A stretch of DNA of 64,000 nt from Siderastrea siderea (GCA_964030785.1 OZ034968.1:50289230-50353229), one strand, 5' to 3'. Shown: positions 1-11,730, counted from the stretch's first letter. Notes: generated by a model from the letters alone, not told the origin. Made by a program: numbers and translations.

Positions 1-14
1 ACTCTTCTGTGCAG

Positions 15-65
15 GCATCACAGGAAGAGACAAACATCGGCGTTGAAATTGAGGCTCTTACACCA
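15..65 (+). CDS. possible coding exon, host gene (weak)
   Basis: A pyrimidine-rich tract ending in GCAG at position 14 is followed by 17 open codons and then GTTAAGG, a possible splice donor at 66. The exon would be phase 0 at both ends, which matches the CHMP7-like exon at 1492. The peptide is acidic (about ASQEETNIGVEIEALTP) and I do not recognise it with confidence. It could be an upstream exon of the same gene or a chance open stretch. Confidence 0.25.
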
Positions 66-1491
66 GTTAAGGTGGCTCCCTAGAGTTTCTACAAAAATGA
101 CCATACGAACTGGCAAGAGTTACAAAAGAAACCCTAGTTCTGTTATCTTGCAATATTTGTTCCTGAGATTTGCCGGTAATGTTACCAACATAATTACACT
201 TATTTTTCAGTTTCTGCTTCTTAGGCATAGGCAACTTAGGTTGGCACGGCAACAAAACGTCTAAAGAATGACGGATATTTTCCATTTATTCCTCTTTATT
301 CTTTAATATTTTGATTTTCCCTTGGCGAAACTTTTTTAAACTTTCCTATCTTGTGAAAATGATTTTTACTAACATTTTGCAGGGGAAAAAATAGAGGGTC
401 GTTCAGACGGTTTCACCGATATCACGTGATTTCCTATTTTTGACCATTAAACTGAATTGCTCGGACAGAATTTTTCCAAAACATTGTATGTGGAAGGTAG
501 CATTAGTATCTCAAAATGTGCAAAATTTTTAACAAATTTACCAAAGGAAACGCGAGAAAATTCACTGTTAAATTTGCTCTCTTTGGCTATGCTGAAGTCA
601 TAAAATGTCAGGAAAATCTTACAATTTCATGTGAGCGCGCGCAGATTACTACAGCTCACGTGATCAGGACGCACGCGGTCATAAAACTAAAGGGAGCCAC
701 CTTAATAAAAGAAGAATCCTCATGAAATTTTTGGGAGTGGCATGCAAATGTATGGAATAAAATCAAAACAGAAAATTCAGAAGGATGACAGCCATCAACA
801 AATAATACCAGAGTAATGGTTTTCTTGGATGAATGTAAAATTTCCTTTGAAACAGTTACATTATATGTTTCAGCTATTTCATTCCCTTAAAATGATTCAA
901 TGCATGGAAATGGTGTTGCACATTTTTTTTAGATGCACTGTGCTCCCATAAAAAAGGTTACCACTGACAGTAAAATAAAGTGAACATATTTAGCAGGTGC
1001 AACACACTTATTGCAACATCAAAGGAAAAAGGGATATAACTACTGGAAAGTGAACATATGCTACAGGTGTAATTAAAATTCATCTGGAAAACACTGGTCT
1101 TGATGACTGATCAAAAGGAAAGGGGAATCTTTTTCGAGGAAAATATTCAACCTGAATTAATTAGAAAACACTCTAGTACAAAACTATGAAGGCTTTCCAG
1201 TCGCGAAGACCTACACATGACCTACCAGGACATAAGTTTGCTTCCAAAGTTTAAGCGTAAATGTGGAGAAAATTGGAGATATGCACAGTGCTTGTCATCA
1301 TCACTGTGTTACTGTGTTCTGTGTTACACTGATGTCAATCGTACTATTTTGTTTTTAGAAAGCCTGTTAAATGTGTAGGAAATGAGTGACGTCGCTTGTC
1401 TGAACTTTGACAGTGAAGTGTTCAGCCTTGGGCTGGTGTGCCTATGAAGCCACTTTAATATGAACATAATATGAATTATTTTCTTTCACAG
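66..1491. other. non-coding, probable intron sequence
   Basis: AT-rich sequence with only short open frames on both strands and no recognisable protein, repeat or RNA. It ends in the splice acceptor TTCTTTCACAG at 1481-1491 for the next exon. Confidence 0.5.
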
Positions 1492-1611
1492 GCACTCCAA
1501 ATACTGAAAAGAAAACATCGCAGACAGCGAACACTGGACAAGGCAATAGCTAACTTAAGCTCATTTGAAGAAATTTTACAAAGAATACAACATGCACACA
1601 CAAATAAAATG
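1492..1611 (+). CDS. CHMP7: CHMP7-like exon (Snf7 domain, first visible)
   Basis: A 120-bp, 40-codon phase-0 exon is flanked by a strong acceptor (TTCTTTCACAG, ends 1491) and a donor (GTGAGAG, starts 1612). It encodes ALQILKRKHRRQRTLDKAIA and continues with a helix ending HAHTNKM. This matches the start of the Snf7 domain of ESCRT-III proteins: a basic LKRKxRxEKxL helix, then a helix of the form ILxRIxxAxTxxM. The wording is closest to CHMP7, the ESCRT-III/ESCRT-II hybrid that recruits ESCRT-III to the nuclear envelope and endosomes. The next exon continues the alignment in the same phase. The assignment to CHMP7 rather than another CHMP is from remembered family patterns. The N-terminal winged-helix part is not visible here. 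Confidence 0.7.
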
Positions 1612-3764
1612 GTGAGAGCTTTATAATATGTGCTGGACAAAGCCTACTCGGTTTAAGATTACAGATACATCAAGGGTAAATTACATAGTCAAAGTAGTGG
1701 CTACATGTTACAAAGCTATAGTAGTTTCTACACATAAAAGACAAGCTTTTGCCTAAAGGAAGTAACAGAAATGCCACCAGCTATATCAAACTTTAGAGAA
1801 TTGTAAAACTTAGCTGGGGCCTTGATTACCAACGAGTCAGCTGTTCTGAAGAAAAAAGAGGTAACGAGATGACAGAGTATAGAGCCGTGAGAAATAGGGA
1901 GGTAACGTAAATGTAACGTAATGTAATGTAGATGGCATGTGGTGGTCAGCTGGTGAACACACACTACCTCACAATTGTTATTAGCCAATTGCCACCTAAG
2001 ATTTTTGATTGCTTATCAGTTTTACTGTTAAGGAACCTTGGTCTGCTAAGGCAAGATTTCTGCCAAAGAATTAACTCAAACCAAAAAGGTTGCAGAATTG
2101 AACGAACACAAAGAACTGGGAGCTAGAATAAAAAACGTTAAACATTCCGATAACGGAAGTGCCTTCAATTTGGCTGAAAGGATATGGTTGATATTTTCCC
2201 TTCAATTCGAAAATTAAGTGCACCCTATAAGCGGTCATTATTCATTGAAAAGCACACCCTTAAACTCTTTTGTACACTGTTTCACATGAAATACTGAGAA
2301 TGTTCTGTAAAACGACTCTGAACGAAGTACTTTATATTTTGGTAAAGAGAAAGCTCGTCAGCTACCTGAGAACAGAGGAACGCTTTTTACACATCATGAG
2401 TGTTGAGAACGTAGTACTTTACAGACTTGGGGTAACTCCGTTGAATTGGACTTTCCTATTCAATTTAAAAAACTCTTTAAGACACTTCTTTTAAGCCATT
2501 GCACTCATTGGGGACATTTGATAACACTACGTGACAAGCGATTTCTACAAGCCAGATCTCAGAAGTGTTTTCAGCTTTTTCTCGGTGTTGGCATCAAGTA
2601 CTGCACACAGGAAAAGAATGGGGCCAGAGAGAATTTCTTAGCACACGCAATTGTCAATTGTCTCAGAAAAACTGTGGTTAGCCACCTTAAAGATTGGATC
2701 TGTGTGGGTATCAAATGGTTGATGCCATTTCTGCTCTAGTTTAGGCTAGGAACTTGCCACCATTACCACTTGAAGAGATACATTGGATGGAGCTACAGCA
2801 ATGCAGGACAAATGCAGACTGCAGACTTGGGTTGAAAGTTATTCCCGCACCTTTCACAAAGAACTACATTCATGTATCGTTCATCAACTGCTTCTAGTTT
2901 GCCAGAAGAGTGTGTCATAAATAATATTTCAGGGACAACAAACATACAAACAAACAAAAAACATCCTTATCATGTTAAATCTAACTGAATACGCAAGAAA
3001 CAACATTTTGGTATTATTTTTGGTTTCATTGAAGGCAAGATACAAAATAATGAGCTTTTCACACTCAGCTTTTGACATTTTCAGCTTACTTCTCTTTTCA
3101 AAAATGGACCACAAATTTGGTTGCCCTTACAATAAAAAAAGTTGATAATTTGATAAATCTGTAATTTCTAGGATACTTTAACTCCCAGGAACAAAAAAAC
3201 CATTATTGAAAGCAGAGCTGACGGCTCAATAACTATCCCATTATCTGTGAAACGCAGCATGCACCCAGACTAGAAAACAGCAAATCGAGTGTTTTAGAAG
3301 GATGCAAGCATTATTTTCTTATCTACATGTCTCCCTTCTTCGTGTTTGTAACCAGTAGGTTGTTAACCCAATCTGCTGCTAAGGTAACTAGCTTCACTGA
3401 TTTCTTCCATGCCTTTGCTGTAACTTTGGCATGCCAGACTTAATTGCAGTTATAGTGTGGGCGTGGCAATTTTAATTGGACTCAGTGTAGCCAACACGAA
3501 TTACCTTGGGGCTAATAAATATCCATAAACATACAACATCAAAATAACATACCCCTGAGGCCATCTGCCATTATTTTTTGACCTACGTTCGTAGTTGGCA
3601 TGCAGGTTGGCATCACTATACTTACAGATATGTTTGCATGTTTGTAGCTTTGCATTTTGCATGTCTCTGCTATGTCACACCAATCAGATTGAAGTCACTG
3701 TTTGCTAAGAGTACGATTTTCCATCACAAAGCTGGAAGTTGGAAACAAGGTTAAAGGGATGGCG

Positions 3765-4474
3765 GTATTTATACTAGAGCTGTAATAAAGCTGTCTTAGA
3801 TATTAAAGTTGTCTAGTATAAATACGGGAAATAAGGCAAACGCATTAAACCTCAGACAGCGTTAACATTGTTTGTTAAGAGCGACTGGACGGCGCACTTA
3901 ACAGACGTCTCAGCTCTCTTGGATGTTAAAGCCATCTAGTATAAAGACAAAATGCATTAAACCAGATGCACTTAGCACTAGCATTAAAAAATTGCATGCA
4001 ATCAAGGCTCCATACAGAATAACATGGCAGCTGTCACGAAAGTAACAAAAAGAGTGGAGGTGAGGGTCAGAAATGGACTGACAATGAGTTCAAGCAGTTT
4101 GCATATACCCTTGCAGAGGACGTAAATGATTTTGCTTTCTCTCTGGAGACATTTGCACCTAAGAAATCAGGCAATGTACATGTTTTGAACAAATTACGGA
4201 GAGCATGATGCACGGCTTGGAATGCATGGAGATGAAAAGCCTGTCAAAGAAAGGACAGAACAGAAAAAAAAACACCGATCGATACAGCTATCAGGGCAAA
4301 AAGCAAAAAAAATGTTTCAAATGCCCGGAAAAACTCAATCTCTCTTTTCTTTAAAGAAAATCAAGCGGTTAATTTTTTGCGTCCAAGTTAGTGCGTCCCT
4401 TATTTGCATTGGACGTACTTAAAAGGCAGATGTCAAAGTTGTCTAGACGTCTTAAACGTCTCTAATATAAATAC
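3765..4474. mobile_element. 710-bp TIR element, Harbinger-like remnant
   Basis: GTATTTATACTAGAG at 3765-3779 is matched in inverted orientation by CTCTAATATAAATAC at 4460-4474 (one mismatch in 15). A further copy of the motif (CTAGTATAAATAC) lies near 3815 and a relative near 3930. The interior holds a Myb/SANT-like fragment of the kind encoded beside PIF/Harbinger transposases. No transposase is present, so it looks like an internally deleted non-autonomous copy. The exact outer ends and target duplication were not determined. Confidence 0.4.
4056..4208 (+). pseudogene. Myb/SANT-like fragment of a Harbinger-type element
   Basis: A frame without its own ATG encodes KWTDNEFKQFAYTLAEDVND and then continues to FAFSLETFAPKK before a TGA at 4206-4208. 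The W plus acidic/aromatic spacing resembles the Myb-like DNA-binding proteins that accompany PIF/Harbinger transposases in cnidarians. About 50 codons remain, so this is a fragment. The only ATG nearby (4024) opens a different frame. Function is inferred from resemblance only. Confidence 0.35.
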
Positions 4475-4558
4475 GGTACGGTGGGTTCATTAAGAGTTGA
4501 CATTGTTCGACGAACAATTGATCTGCTTTTTCGAGAATTGCATTTTCTACAATTTATC

Positions 4559-4870
4559 CTAAAATTGCATCAGTTGACTGAGTTCATGCTCGGGAATCAT
4601 TACACTTCGTCCATGATGACCGCTTAATAACTTTCCACAGGGTAAACACAATTCGACACACCCTCCGTCCAATCTCTCCTCCACTAGACGTTTGTGACAA
4701 GTTTGACACAGCAAACTGGTTGTGAGGTTCATGTGCTCTTCGTGGAGGGTGTTATATGTGTTTTCCCAGAATGTCTTCATCTGTTTGTACTTGATTTTCA
4801 AAGCATCATACTTTTTGTTGGCTTCTTGCAACAACAAAGTTAATTCTTTGACTATAGAAGACAATGACAT
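4559..4870 (-). CDS. coiled-coil protein with CxxC zinc ribbon, Polinton-associated
   Basis: This is a 103-codon frame with ATG at 4870. Residues 1-40 are an amphipathic Lys/Glu/Leu-rich helix that would suit a coiled coil. Residues around 54-80 carry CQTCHKRL then CVELCLPCG, a two-pair cysteine arrangement typical of a small zinc ribbon. I do not recognise the family. It lies on the same strand as, and about 300 bp from, a basic core-like protein and upstream of the split Polinton-type genes, so I infer it belongs to that element. It is one of the few intact-looking frames in the Polinton fossil. Confidence 0.4.
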   Translation of the reverse strand: MSLSSIVKELTLLLQEANKKYDALKIKYKQMKTFWENTYNTLHEEHMNLTTSLLCQTCHKRLVEERLDGGCVELCLPCGKLLSGHHGRSVMIPEHELSQLMQF

Positions 4871-5172
4871 ACTTCCTCTAGACCTCTACACAAAGCACCT
4901 CCTTTTTGAGATGAAAGAGATGCATTGCATCTCTTTCCAATGTCTCTTAAAACGTTTTTGTAAGGTTTCAATCGTTTTGTTTGGGGTGATGGGAATCTTT
5001 CTTTTGAGAAGATTCAAAATGATATCACTCAAAGCATTGATTTGATCAGCATTAGCATGAGTCAGTATTTCCTCGCGTTTCTATCGACTGGCTTCTTTCA
5101 AGATGGATTGCAGAAATGGGAGATGATGCTGAATGCGTTTCATCATCGCCGTCTTTGTTTTATTTTTTTAGA

Positions 5173-5358
5173 TCAATTCCATGCCTTTTTTATCCCGCAG
5201 CACCACTCAGCATCCAGGGCAGCTTTCTTGGCTCTTTTGGGTGGAGCTTTATTGACAGCTGTCAAGGCAGCTTTTTTCAAGCCTGGTGCAGCAGCACGTT
5301 CTACTTTGCCAGCCAGGAAACCTTTTCCCCGCATTACTCTTTTTTGATGTCGACCCAT
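5173..5358 (-). CDS. small basic Ala/Lys-rich protein, Polinton core-like
   Basis: This 61-codon frame starts at the second Met (MGRHQKRVMRGKGF, ATG at 5358; a Met eight codons earlier at 5382 is the alternative). It is rich in Lys, Arg and Ala, with the run GLKKAALTAVNKAPPKRAKK. Very basic small proteins beginning with an RGKGF-like motif resemble the condensing core proteins of Polintons/adintoviruses. That comparison is an inference from composition and neighbours, and no catalytic motif is expected. Confidence 0.35.
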   Translation of the reverse strand: MGRHQKRVMRGKGFLAGKVERAAAPGLKKAALTAVNKAPPKRAKKAALDAEWCCGIKKAWN

Positions 5359-5646
5359 TTTGGTTTGTCTCCTTTGCACCATAGTTCTTTGTTTTTTTAG
5401 TTTGCAACTTGCTTTTTAAACTTCCCATGGTTTGCCTCTAAAACTCTCTGTTCCCGCCACCCACACCCAAGGCACTCCATGCATCGATAGTTTTTGCTCC
5501 TTCCTAAATCAAATCCTAGGGAAGCAGCTGTTAGAAAACGTACCTTATACCTCTACCACATTGACGTTTTCTTGGTCTTTTTCTTCTTTTGGGTGCAATT
5601 CGTGTTCTTCTTGACATTCTTTGAAAGAGTTCACAAGATGTGTTGG

Positions 5647-5966
5647 TTAAAAGGTTTTTATTGCAATGGGGTGATAGCGATCAGGTAGTGGTGGTGTGAA
5701 GTCTGGCATGGTGTCATTGATTGTCTGCATCTTGACTAAAAATGCCACAAATTCGTCCATGGGTGATCCTCACATACGTCCTCAATCTGACAGAGTCTTG
5801 GCATAAGAGGTGTAAGCGAATCGACACATGTCCAAAGAAAATTTGAAAAGTTGTTCCATCCCTTGATGACCATCCCCACAGCTGTGATGCAAGTTGCTGC
5901 CACGCTGTTTTTGAAGACGGATCTCAGCCATGATCAATAGAGCCAAAGTGTTCAAAATGGTTCGAC
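5647..5966 (-). pseudogene. C-terminal part of a Polinton-associated gene, split by insertion
   Basis: Read on the minus strand from the Penelope junction, the frame gives KCCRTILNTLALLIMAEIRL, a helix-rich stretch, then two stop codons, then a clean tail MDEFVAFLVKMQ to DRYHPIAIKTF and a stop at 5647-5649. The missing upstream part lies beyond the 6.1-kb insertion at 12093 onward, where the same strand resumes. The protein family is not recognised. In-frame stops and the insertion show the gene is dead. Confidence 0.4.
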
Positions 5967-5978
5967 AACATTTGTAAT
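5967..5978. repeat. left target-site duplication of Penelope pair 1
   Basis: AACATTTGTAAT directly precedes the Penelope sequence and recurs exactly at 12081-12092 on the far side of the 6.1-kb inverted pair. The flanking Polinton-type coding sequence continues across it. Confidence 0.8.
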
Positions 5979-6043
5979 CATAATTCGGTAAATTGTGATC
6001 GTCCGGGTGAGTGTAGTCCTGAGAAGGACTGTTTGAGGAGACA

Positions 6044-6090
6044 TTGACTGACGTTTCGACAACCTGAGCGGAAGTCATCATCAGAGTCAA
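6044..6090 (-). ncRNA. hammerhead ribozyme, copy A 3' pLTR
   Basis: On the minus strand a 6-bp stem I (TTGACT with AGTCAA) encloses the conserved core CTGATGA. It is followed by a stem II GAC-TT-CC / GG-TT-GTC closed by a GCTCA loop, then GAAA and CGTC at the predicted cleavage site. The very short stem III is the form described for Penelope-like elements. All core bases are present, so this copy could be active, probably as a dimer. Confidence 0.75.
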
Positions 6091-6294
6091 GTGAACTGTA
6101 AATCGTCAGTAGATGTTATAAGTCTCTGGTCGTTGTCCTGATTGGTCGACGATCTCGTGATGTTATTGGTCGTCTGTCAGTTAAGCCGTGATGTTATTGG
6201 CTGTGAAGACTGTAAACGTGATTGGTGCGTTTCGATCCGTCTTTTGTTAGTCAAATGTCCGTTGGTCTATTGTTAGTCAAATGAGTCAGTTTGT

Positions 6295-8685
6295 CTATTG
6301 TTTGTCTGTCTTGTTATTGTCGGCAATCAGTCGTTTGTAAGGTGCAGGTAGCTGTTGGCAACGGTTCAGTGGTGTTTGTTCTAAGTTAGTAAACCAGCTT
6401 TCCAGAGTGATTTGTTGATAGTAGTCCGTACTGTAGGTAACGCATTCAGCAGAGTCCCAGTCGATTCTGTGGTTTGTTTTTAAATGGTGCTCAGCAATGT
6501 GATTGTTGATATCACCATTTCTAGTCGCTCGTTTGTGTTCAGTCAGTCGGACGTTCAGATTTCTGCCGGTCTCACCAATATAAGTGGCCTGGCAGTCGCA
6601 GCATTTGATTTTATAAACTGCTCCCCGTCTGTCGCTCGGTTCGTCTTTGTCTTTAACGTTCGTCAGTAGCTGTCGTAAAGTAGTGATAGGTTTGTGAGCA
6701 ACGCGGATGTTGTAGGGTTGTAGGATTCGTGCGATAGTTTCAGAAGTCCCTTTGATGTAAGGTATGGTTGCAGTAGTGACAGGTGTCGCGTTAGTGTTCG
6801 TAGCGTTTGGTTCGGAGTTTCTGTAAGTGTTGTGTCTAATAAAGTCCCGGTTGTAATTGTTCTTGTTGAAAACGTTGTCTAAGTACTTGTTTTCGTCCGT
6901 TAAGCTGTCAGGTGAGTCACAAACTAGTTGCGCGCGTCTTGTCAGGGTCCGTATAGTCGTAGCTTTGTGAGAAGTTGGGTTGTAAGATGATTGGTCGAGT
7001 AGTCTGTCAGTATGTGTCGGTTTTCTGTAAATTGTCGTCCGTAGTTTGTTATTGTCGCGGGTAACTATGCAGTCTAGAAAAGGTATTTTACCATTTTCCT
7101 CGATCTCCTTAGTAAACTGTATGTCGGCATTTTGTCCGTTGAGGTGTTCGTGAAAATCGTCGATTTCGTCTTTGTGCACGGCTGTAAAGGTATCGTCAAC
7201 GTAACGTAGCCAGAGTGGTAGTGTTCGTTTGTAAGTTGCGAGGGCTAGTTCCTCGATGTTTTGCATAACGATTTCTGCAACAACAACGGAAACTGGTGAG
7301 CCCATAGCTGTTCCGTGCAACTGTTTGTAGTGCTTGCCGTTGTACTGAAAATACGTAGAAGTAAGACAAAGGTTCAGTAAGTCCATTAAGTCGTCTGTAG
7401 GTAGCGGTAGTTCAATAGTAGAGTTGTTGATGGCGGTCTCAGTGCAGTCTAGAGCCAGTTGAAGTGGAATACTGGTGAACAGTGATTTCACATCAAAAGA
7501 CACTAGTTTGTAGTCGTCAGGTACTTGTACTGTCTTGATTGCGTCAATAAAGTTCTCAGTCGACTGTAGTTTGTGTCGTGATTCGTCGGTCAAAGGTTTC
7601 AGTACGGTAGTCAAGTATTTGGACAGTTGGTAAGTCGGGGACCCACAGAATGAGACTATGGGTCGCATGGGTATGTTAGGTTTGTGCAGTTTCGGTAGTC
7701 CGTAAAGTTTCGGTGGTTGTGGTACACGGCACCTCAGTCTGTTGTAGCGTTGGATGTCAATAGTGTCAGTTTTCTTGAGGTCAAGTAGTTTGCTGTTAAG
7801 TTTGCGTTGAAGTGCTGGCGTCGGGTCTCGTTTAAGTACTTGGTAGGTCTGTTTGTCGTTAACGAGTGCGTCCAGTTTGTCGTAATAGTCTGTCTTGTCC
7901 ATAACAACAGTCACTCGTCCTTTGTCAGCGGAGAGTATGACAATGTTTTCGTCGGTTTTCAGTCATTTTAGTGCTTGTCGTTCGTCTTTAGTCAAGTTAC
8001 TGTCAGGGAGAGAGGCTGATTGTATAGTAGAAGCTATTCTACTTCTGATGTTATCCTTGGCTGATTCTGAGAGCTCCCTCTGACGGGACAGAACCGCCTC
8101 AACACTGGATACAATGGCCTCGGTTGGTATACGTTTAGGCGTCACTGAGTGTTTGAGTCCGTAAGAGAGTACCTGTGTTTCAGTCTTGTCTAAGGGACGG
8201 GAAGAAATATTCCTGACCCAGTTGTCGTCTGGTTTTTGTCGTCTTTTGTCTTTAGTACGTTGTAGTCGCGTCAGTTTTAGTTGAGTTTTAGTGCGGTGCT
8301 GTTCAGCTGTTTTCTTAGCTCGTCTGTCGGCAATAGTCAGTATAGTGTCGAGTAAGTCAGTCGGTATGAATTGTCGAAGTTTGTCAAGTCGTTGTTGTAG
8401 TTTGTCTTTGTAGTAGTTAAGTCTTCTGTGACAGTCGTTAATCCGGGCTCGGACCAGTCGTCGGCAGGTGGCTTTGACGATCTGTATGGCCTCTTGTGTG
8501 TTCAACGGGGACTTAAGTCGAAGTCCAGCCGGAACAAGGCCGAGGTCCTTGCAGCGGTGGTTGAACCAGAGTTGTTGTCGTATTCGTCTGACGTTGCTTG
8601 CGTAACTGATGTAGTCGTTAGCAAGTCGTTCGCTCTTCCGTCCAAAGGAACGTAAAACTGTAAATGGTTTGAACCCAGGAGTCAT
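6295..8685 (-). CDS. Penelope-like RT / GIY-YIG polyprotein, copy A, one in-frame TGA
   Basis: A 797-codon frame starts at ATG 8685 (MTPGFKPFTV). Residues 1-240 are a basic N-terminal domain, followed by an in-frame TGA at 7963-7965 and then NIVILSADKG leading into the RT. The RT has fingers PPKLYGLPKLHKPN, motif A LVSFDVKSLFTSIP, motif B GTAMGSPVSVVVAE and catalytic YVDD (around residue 496). The C-terminal endonuclease has VYKIKCCDC and TYIGETGRN (around residues 691-710), the GIY-YIG fold that nicks target DNA. This domain order defines endonuclease-bearing Penelope-like elements. Apart from the single TGA the frame is intact. It could be one readthrough protein, two proteins, or a recently inactivated copy. 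Sequence upstream of 8685 stays open through the pLTR but has no ATG that suits it better. Confidence 0.85.
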
Positions 8686-8752
8686 ATCATAATTCGGTAA
8701 ATTGTGATCGTCCGGGTGAGTGTAGTCCTGAGAAGGACTGTTTGAGGAGACA

Positions 8753-8799
8753 TTGACTGACGTTTCAACAACCTGAGCGGAAGTCAGCATCAGAGTCAA
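8753..8799 (-). ncRNA. hammerhead ribozyme, copy A 5' pLTR, core-mutated
   Basis: The stem I arms TTGACT/AGTCAA match the other copies, but the core reads CTGATGC instead of CTGATGA and the strand before GAAA reads GTT instead of GTC. A changed core base should abolish cleavage. It sits in the upstream pseudo-LTR repeat, just before the Penelope start codon. Confidence 0.6.
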
Positions 8800-8930
8800 G
8801 TGAACTGTAAATCGTCAGTAGATGTTCTAAGTCTCTGGTCGTTGTCCTGATTGGTCGACGATCTCGTGATGTTATTGGTCGTCTGTCAGTTAAGCTGTGA
8901 TGTTATTGGCTGTGAAGACTGCAAACATCT

Positions 8931-9629
8931 ACTGACGATTTATCAATTGTTACAGTTTGAGCAGTTTTGGGCGGTTGACCTTTTTGTAACTCCACGAATT
9001 AACATTTGAAAACATGTATATTTTAAGACGCATTTCTGTGATAACTTGTATGACATCCTTCAGCGTGTCGTGACTGAGGTCCGTTTTAGTGTATGAATTG
9101 TATGTGCGTCATGGCGGCTCGTGACCCCTCAGAAATTCTCCACACAGGGGTGACCCCCTCAGAAAATCTCATCCATAGGGGGGGTGTGGATATTAAATGG
9201 AATGGCCCTGTAGTAACAGCTGAGTTTTGTAAAAGCAGTTTTATATGCAGCAGCTAAACAATGCATGGAGTTTACCTGTTAAAATGTTTCTTGATGCTGA
9301 TCAGATCTAGTCTTCAATCAAACCAGATTGCTGATTGTATTTTTTTTAAACTTAAAAGTTGTTTAAATACTGTTAGATATCATAATTAAGGAAGGTTGTA
9401 AATATGCATTTACTGAATGAAAAATTTTCAGTGCATGACTGCAACAATTTGCATAATAAAACAGTTTGTTAGTTAATACATGATTCTCTACATATCTAGC
9501 CTTTACTTGGTTCAATTTCTAAGTAACGATAATGTCTTCACAATTCTTGGCCTCTGGGGAAGGATGATTTTTATTATTATTACACTGTACATGAAGGTGT
9601 GAAATTAGCTGCAATTAACATAGATATGC
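8931..9629. other. interior of Penelope pair 1, unrecognised
   Basis: A short stretch at 8933-8950 (ATCTACTGACGATTTA) copies a Penelope pLTR segment in the plus orientation at the junction. The rest shows no open frame of note and no repeat I can name. Confidence 0.4.
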
Positions 9630-10410
9630 GTGATTTCCAAGACTTTAATCTAAATAAATAGTTTTGACAAATTTTGAGAGAACTTAATCTTAAAGAAGAA
9701 TTTAAATAGAGTTTAAGTGGGAATCAAGTAGAGTTTAAGAGGAAAATAAATAGAATTTAAGTAGAAATAAAATAGAATTTAAGTAGAAATTAAATAGAAT
9801 TTAAGTAGAAATTAAATAGAGTTTAAGTAGAAAATAAATAGAATTTAAGTAGAAAATAAATAGAGTTTAAGTAGAAAATAAATAGAGTTTAAGTAGAAAA
9901 TAAATAGAATTTAAGTAGAAAATAAATAGAATTTAAATAGAAACTAAATAGATTTTAAGTAGAAATTAAATAGCGTTTAAGTAGAAGATAAATAGAATTT
10001 AAGTAGAAAATAAATAGAGTTTAAGTAGAAAATAAATAGAATTTAAGTAGAAAATAAATAGAATTTAAATAGAAATTAAATAGGTTTTAAATTAAATAAA
10101 AATAAATATATGATAGAGTTTAAATAGAAATTAAATAGGTATAAATACAGCTTTCAAATAGAGTTTAAGTAGGAATTAAATAGGTTCTAAATAGCATTTA
10201 AGTAGAGTTTAAGTAGAAATTAAATAGAGTTTAAGTAGAGTTTAAGTAGAAATTAAATAGATTTTAAGTAGAGTTTAAGTAGAAATTAAATAGTGTTTAA
10301 CTAGAATCCAAATAGAACTTAAATAGAATGCATACCATCACTTCAAATAGAACTCAAATAGAAAATGGCAAATAGAATTTAAATACATTTCAAATAGAAC
10401 TCTATTTCTT
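9630..10410. repeat. AT-rich minisatellite, about 20-bp units
   Basis: There are dozens of degenerate copies of AATAGAATTTAAGTAGAAAT and close variants (AGTTTAAGTAG, ATTAAATAGA). Unit length is about 20 bp with 10-bp sub-periodicity. There are no unique spacers between units. The array runs to the truncated 5' edge of Penelope copy B. Confidence 0.85.
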
Positions 10411-10416
10411 AAGGGT

Positions 10417-11730
10417 ACCGTACTGAAACCTTTGACCGACGAATCACGACACAAACTACAGTCGACTGAGAACTTTATTGACGCAATCAAGACAGTACAA
10501 GTACCTGACGACTACAAACTAGTGTCTTTTGATGTGAAATCACTGTTCACCAGTATTCCACTTCAACTGGCTCTAGACTGCACTGAGACCGCCATCAACA
10601 ACTCTACTATTGAACTACCGCTACCTACAGACGACTTAATGGACTTACTGAACCTTTGTCTTACTTCTACGTATTTTCAGTACAACGGCAAGCACTACAA
10701 ACAGTTGCACGGAACAGCTATGGGCTCACCAGTTTCCGTTGTTGTTGCAGAAATCGTTATGCAAAACATCGAGGAACTAGCCCTCGCAACTTACAAACGA
10801 ACACTACCACTCTGGCTACGTTACGTTGACGATACCTTTACAGCCGTGCACAAAGACGAAATCGACGATTTTCACGAACACCTCAACGGACAAAACGCCG
10901 ACATACAGTTTACTAAGGAGATCGAGGAAAATGGTAAAATACCTTTTCTAGACTGCATAGTTACCCGCGACAATAACAAACTACGGACGACAATTTACAG
11001 AAAACCGACACATACTGACAGACTACTCGACCAATCATCTTACAACCCAACTTCTCACAAAGCTACGACTATACGGACCCTGACAAGACGCGCGCAACTA
11101 GTTTGTGACTCACCTGACAGCTTAACGGACGAAAACAAGTACTTAGACAACGTTTTCAACAAGAACAATTACAACCGGGACTTTATTAGACACAACACTT
11201 ACAGAAACTCCGAACCAAACGCTACGAACACTAACGCGACACCTGTCACTACTGCAACCATACCTTACATCAAAGGGACTTCTGAAACTATCGCACGAAT
11301 CCTACAACCCTACAACATCCGCGTTGCTCACAAACCTATCACTACTTTACGACAGCTACTGACGAACGTTAAAGACAAAGACGAACCGAGCGACAGACGG
11401 GGAGCAGTTTATAAAATCAAATGCTGCGACTGCCAGGCCACTTATATTGGTGAGACCGGCAGAAATCTGAACGTCCGACTGACTGAACACAAACGAGCGA
11501 CTAGAAATGGTGATATCAACAATCACATTGCTGAGCACCATTTAAAAACAAACCACAGAATCGACTGGGACTCTGCTGAATGCGTTACCTACAGTACGGA
11601 CTACTATCAACGAATCACTCTGGAAAGCTGGTTTACTAACTTAGAACAAACACCACTGAACCGTTGCCAACAGCTACCTGCACCTTACAAACGACTGATT
11701 GCCGACAATAACAAGACAGACAAACAATAG
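10417..11730 (+). pseudogene. Penelope-like RT / GIY-YIG, copy B, 5'-truncated
   Basis: The frame opens directly from the truncation point (first codons TVLKPLTDESR) with no native start, and continues intact to a stop at 11730. It retains RT motif A (FDVKSLFTSIP), GTAMGSPVS, YVDD and the complete GIY-YIG domain (YKIKCCDC, YIGETGRN). At protein level it is identical to copy A over nearly the whole shared length (a visible difference is Q to R near the C terminus). The N-terminal domain and the RT fingers are missing. Near-identity to copy A in the opposite orientation fits simultaneous insertion. Confidence 0.8.

Noticed and set aside
5116..5400. Plus-strand frames over the basic Polinton protein
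   Set aside because: The minus-strand frame has the coherent Lys/Ala-rich composition. The plus-strand frames are its complements.
6484..6669. 61-codon frame repeated at three loci (also 11356 and 23605)
   Set aside because: It recurs only because it is antisense to the GIY-YIG domain of each Penelope copy.
8428..8655. Plus-strand 75-codon frame
   Set aside because: Antisense to the intact Penelope N-terminal domain. No independent support.
9630..10410. CRISPR-like array of direct repeats
   Set aside because: Units are about 20 bp, degenerate and contiguous with no unique spacers, AT-rich, and in an animal genome. It is a minisatellite.
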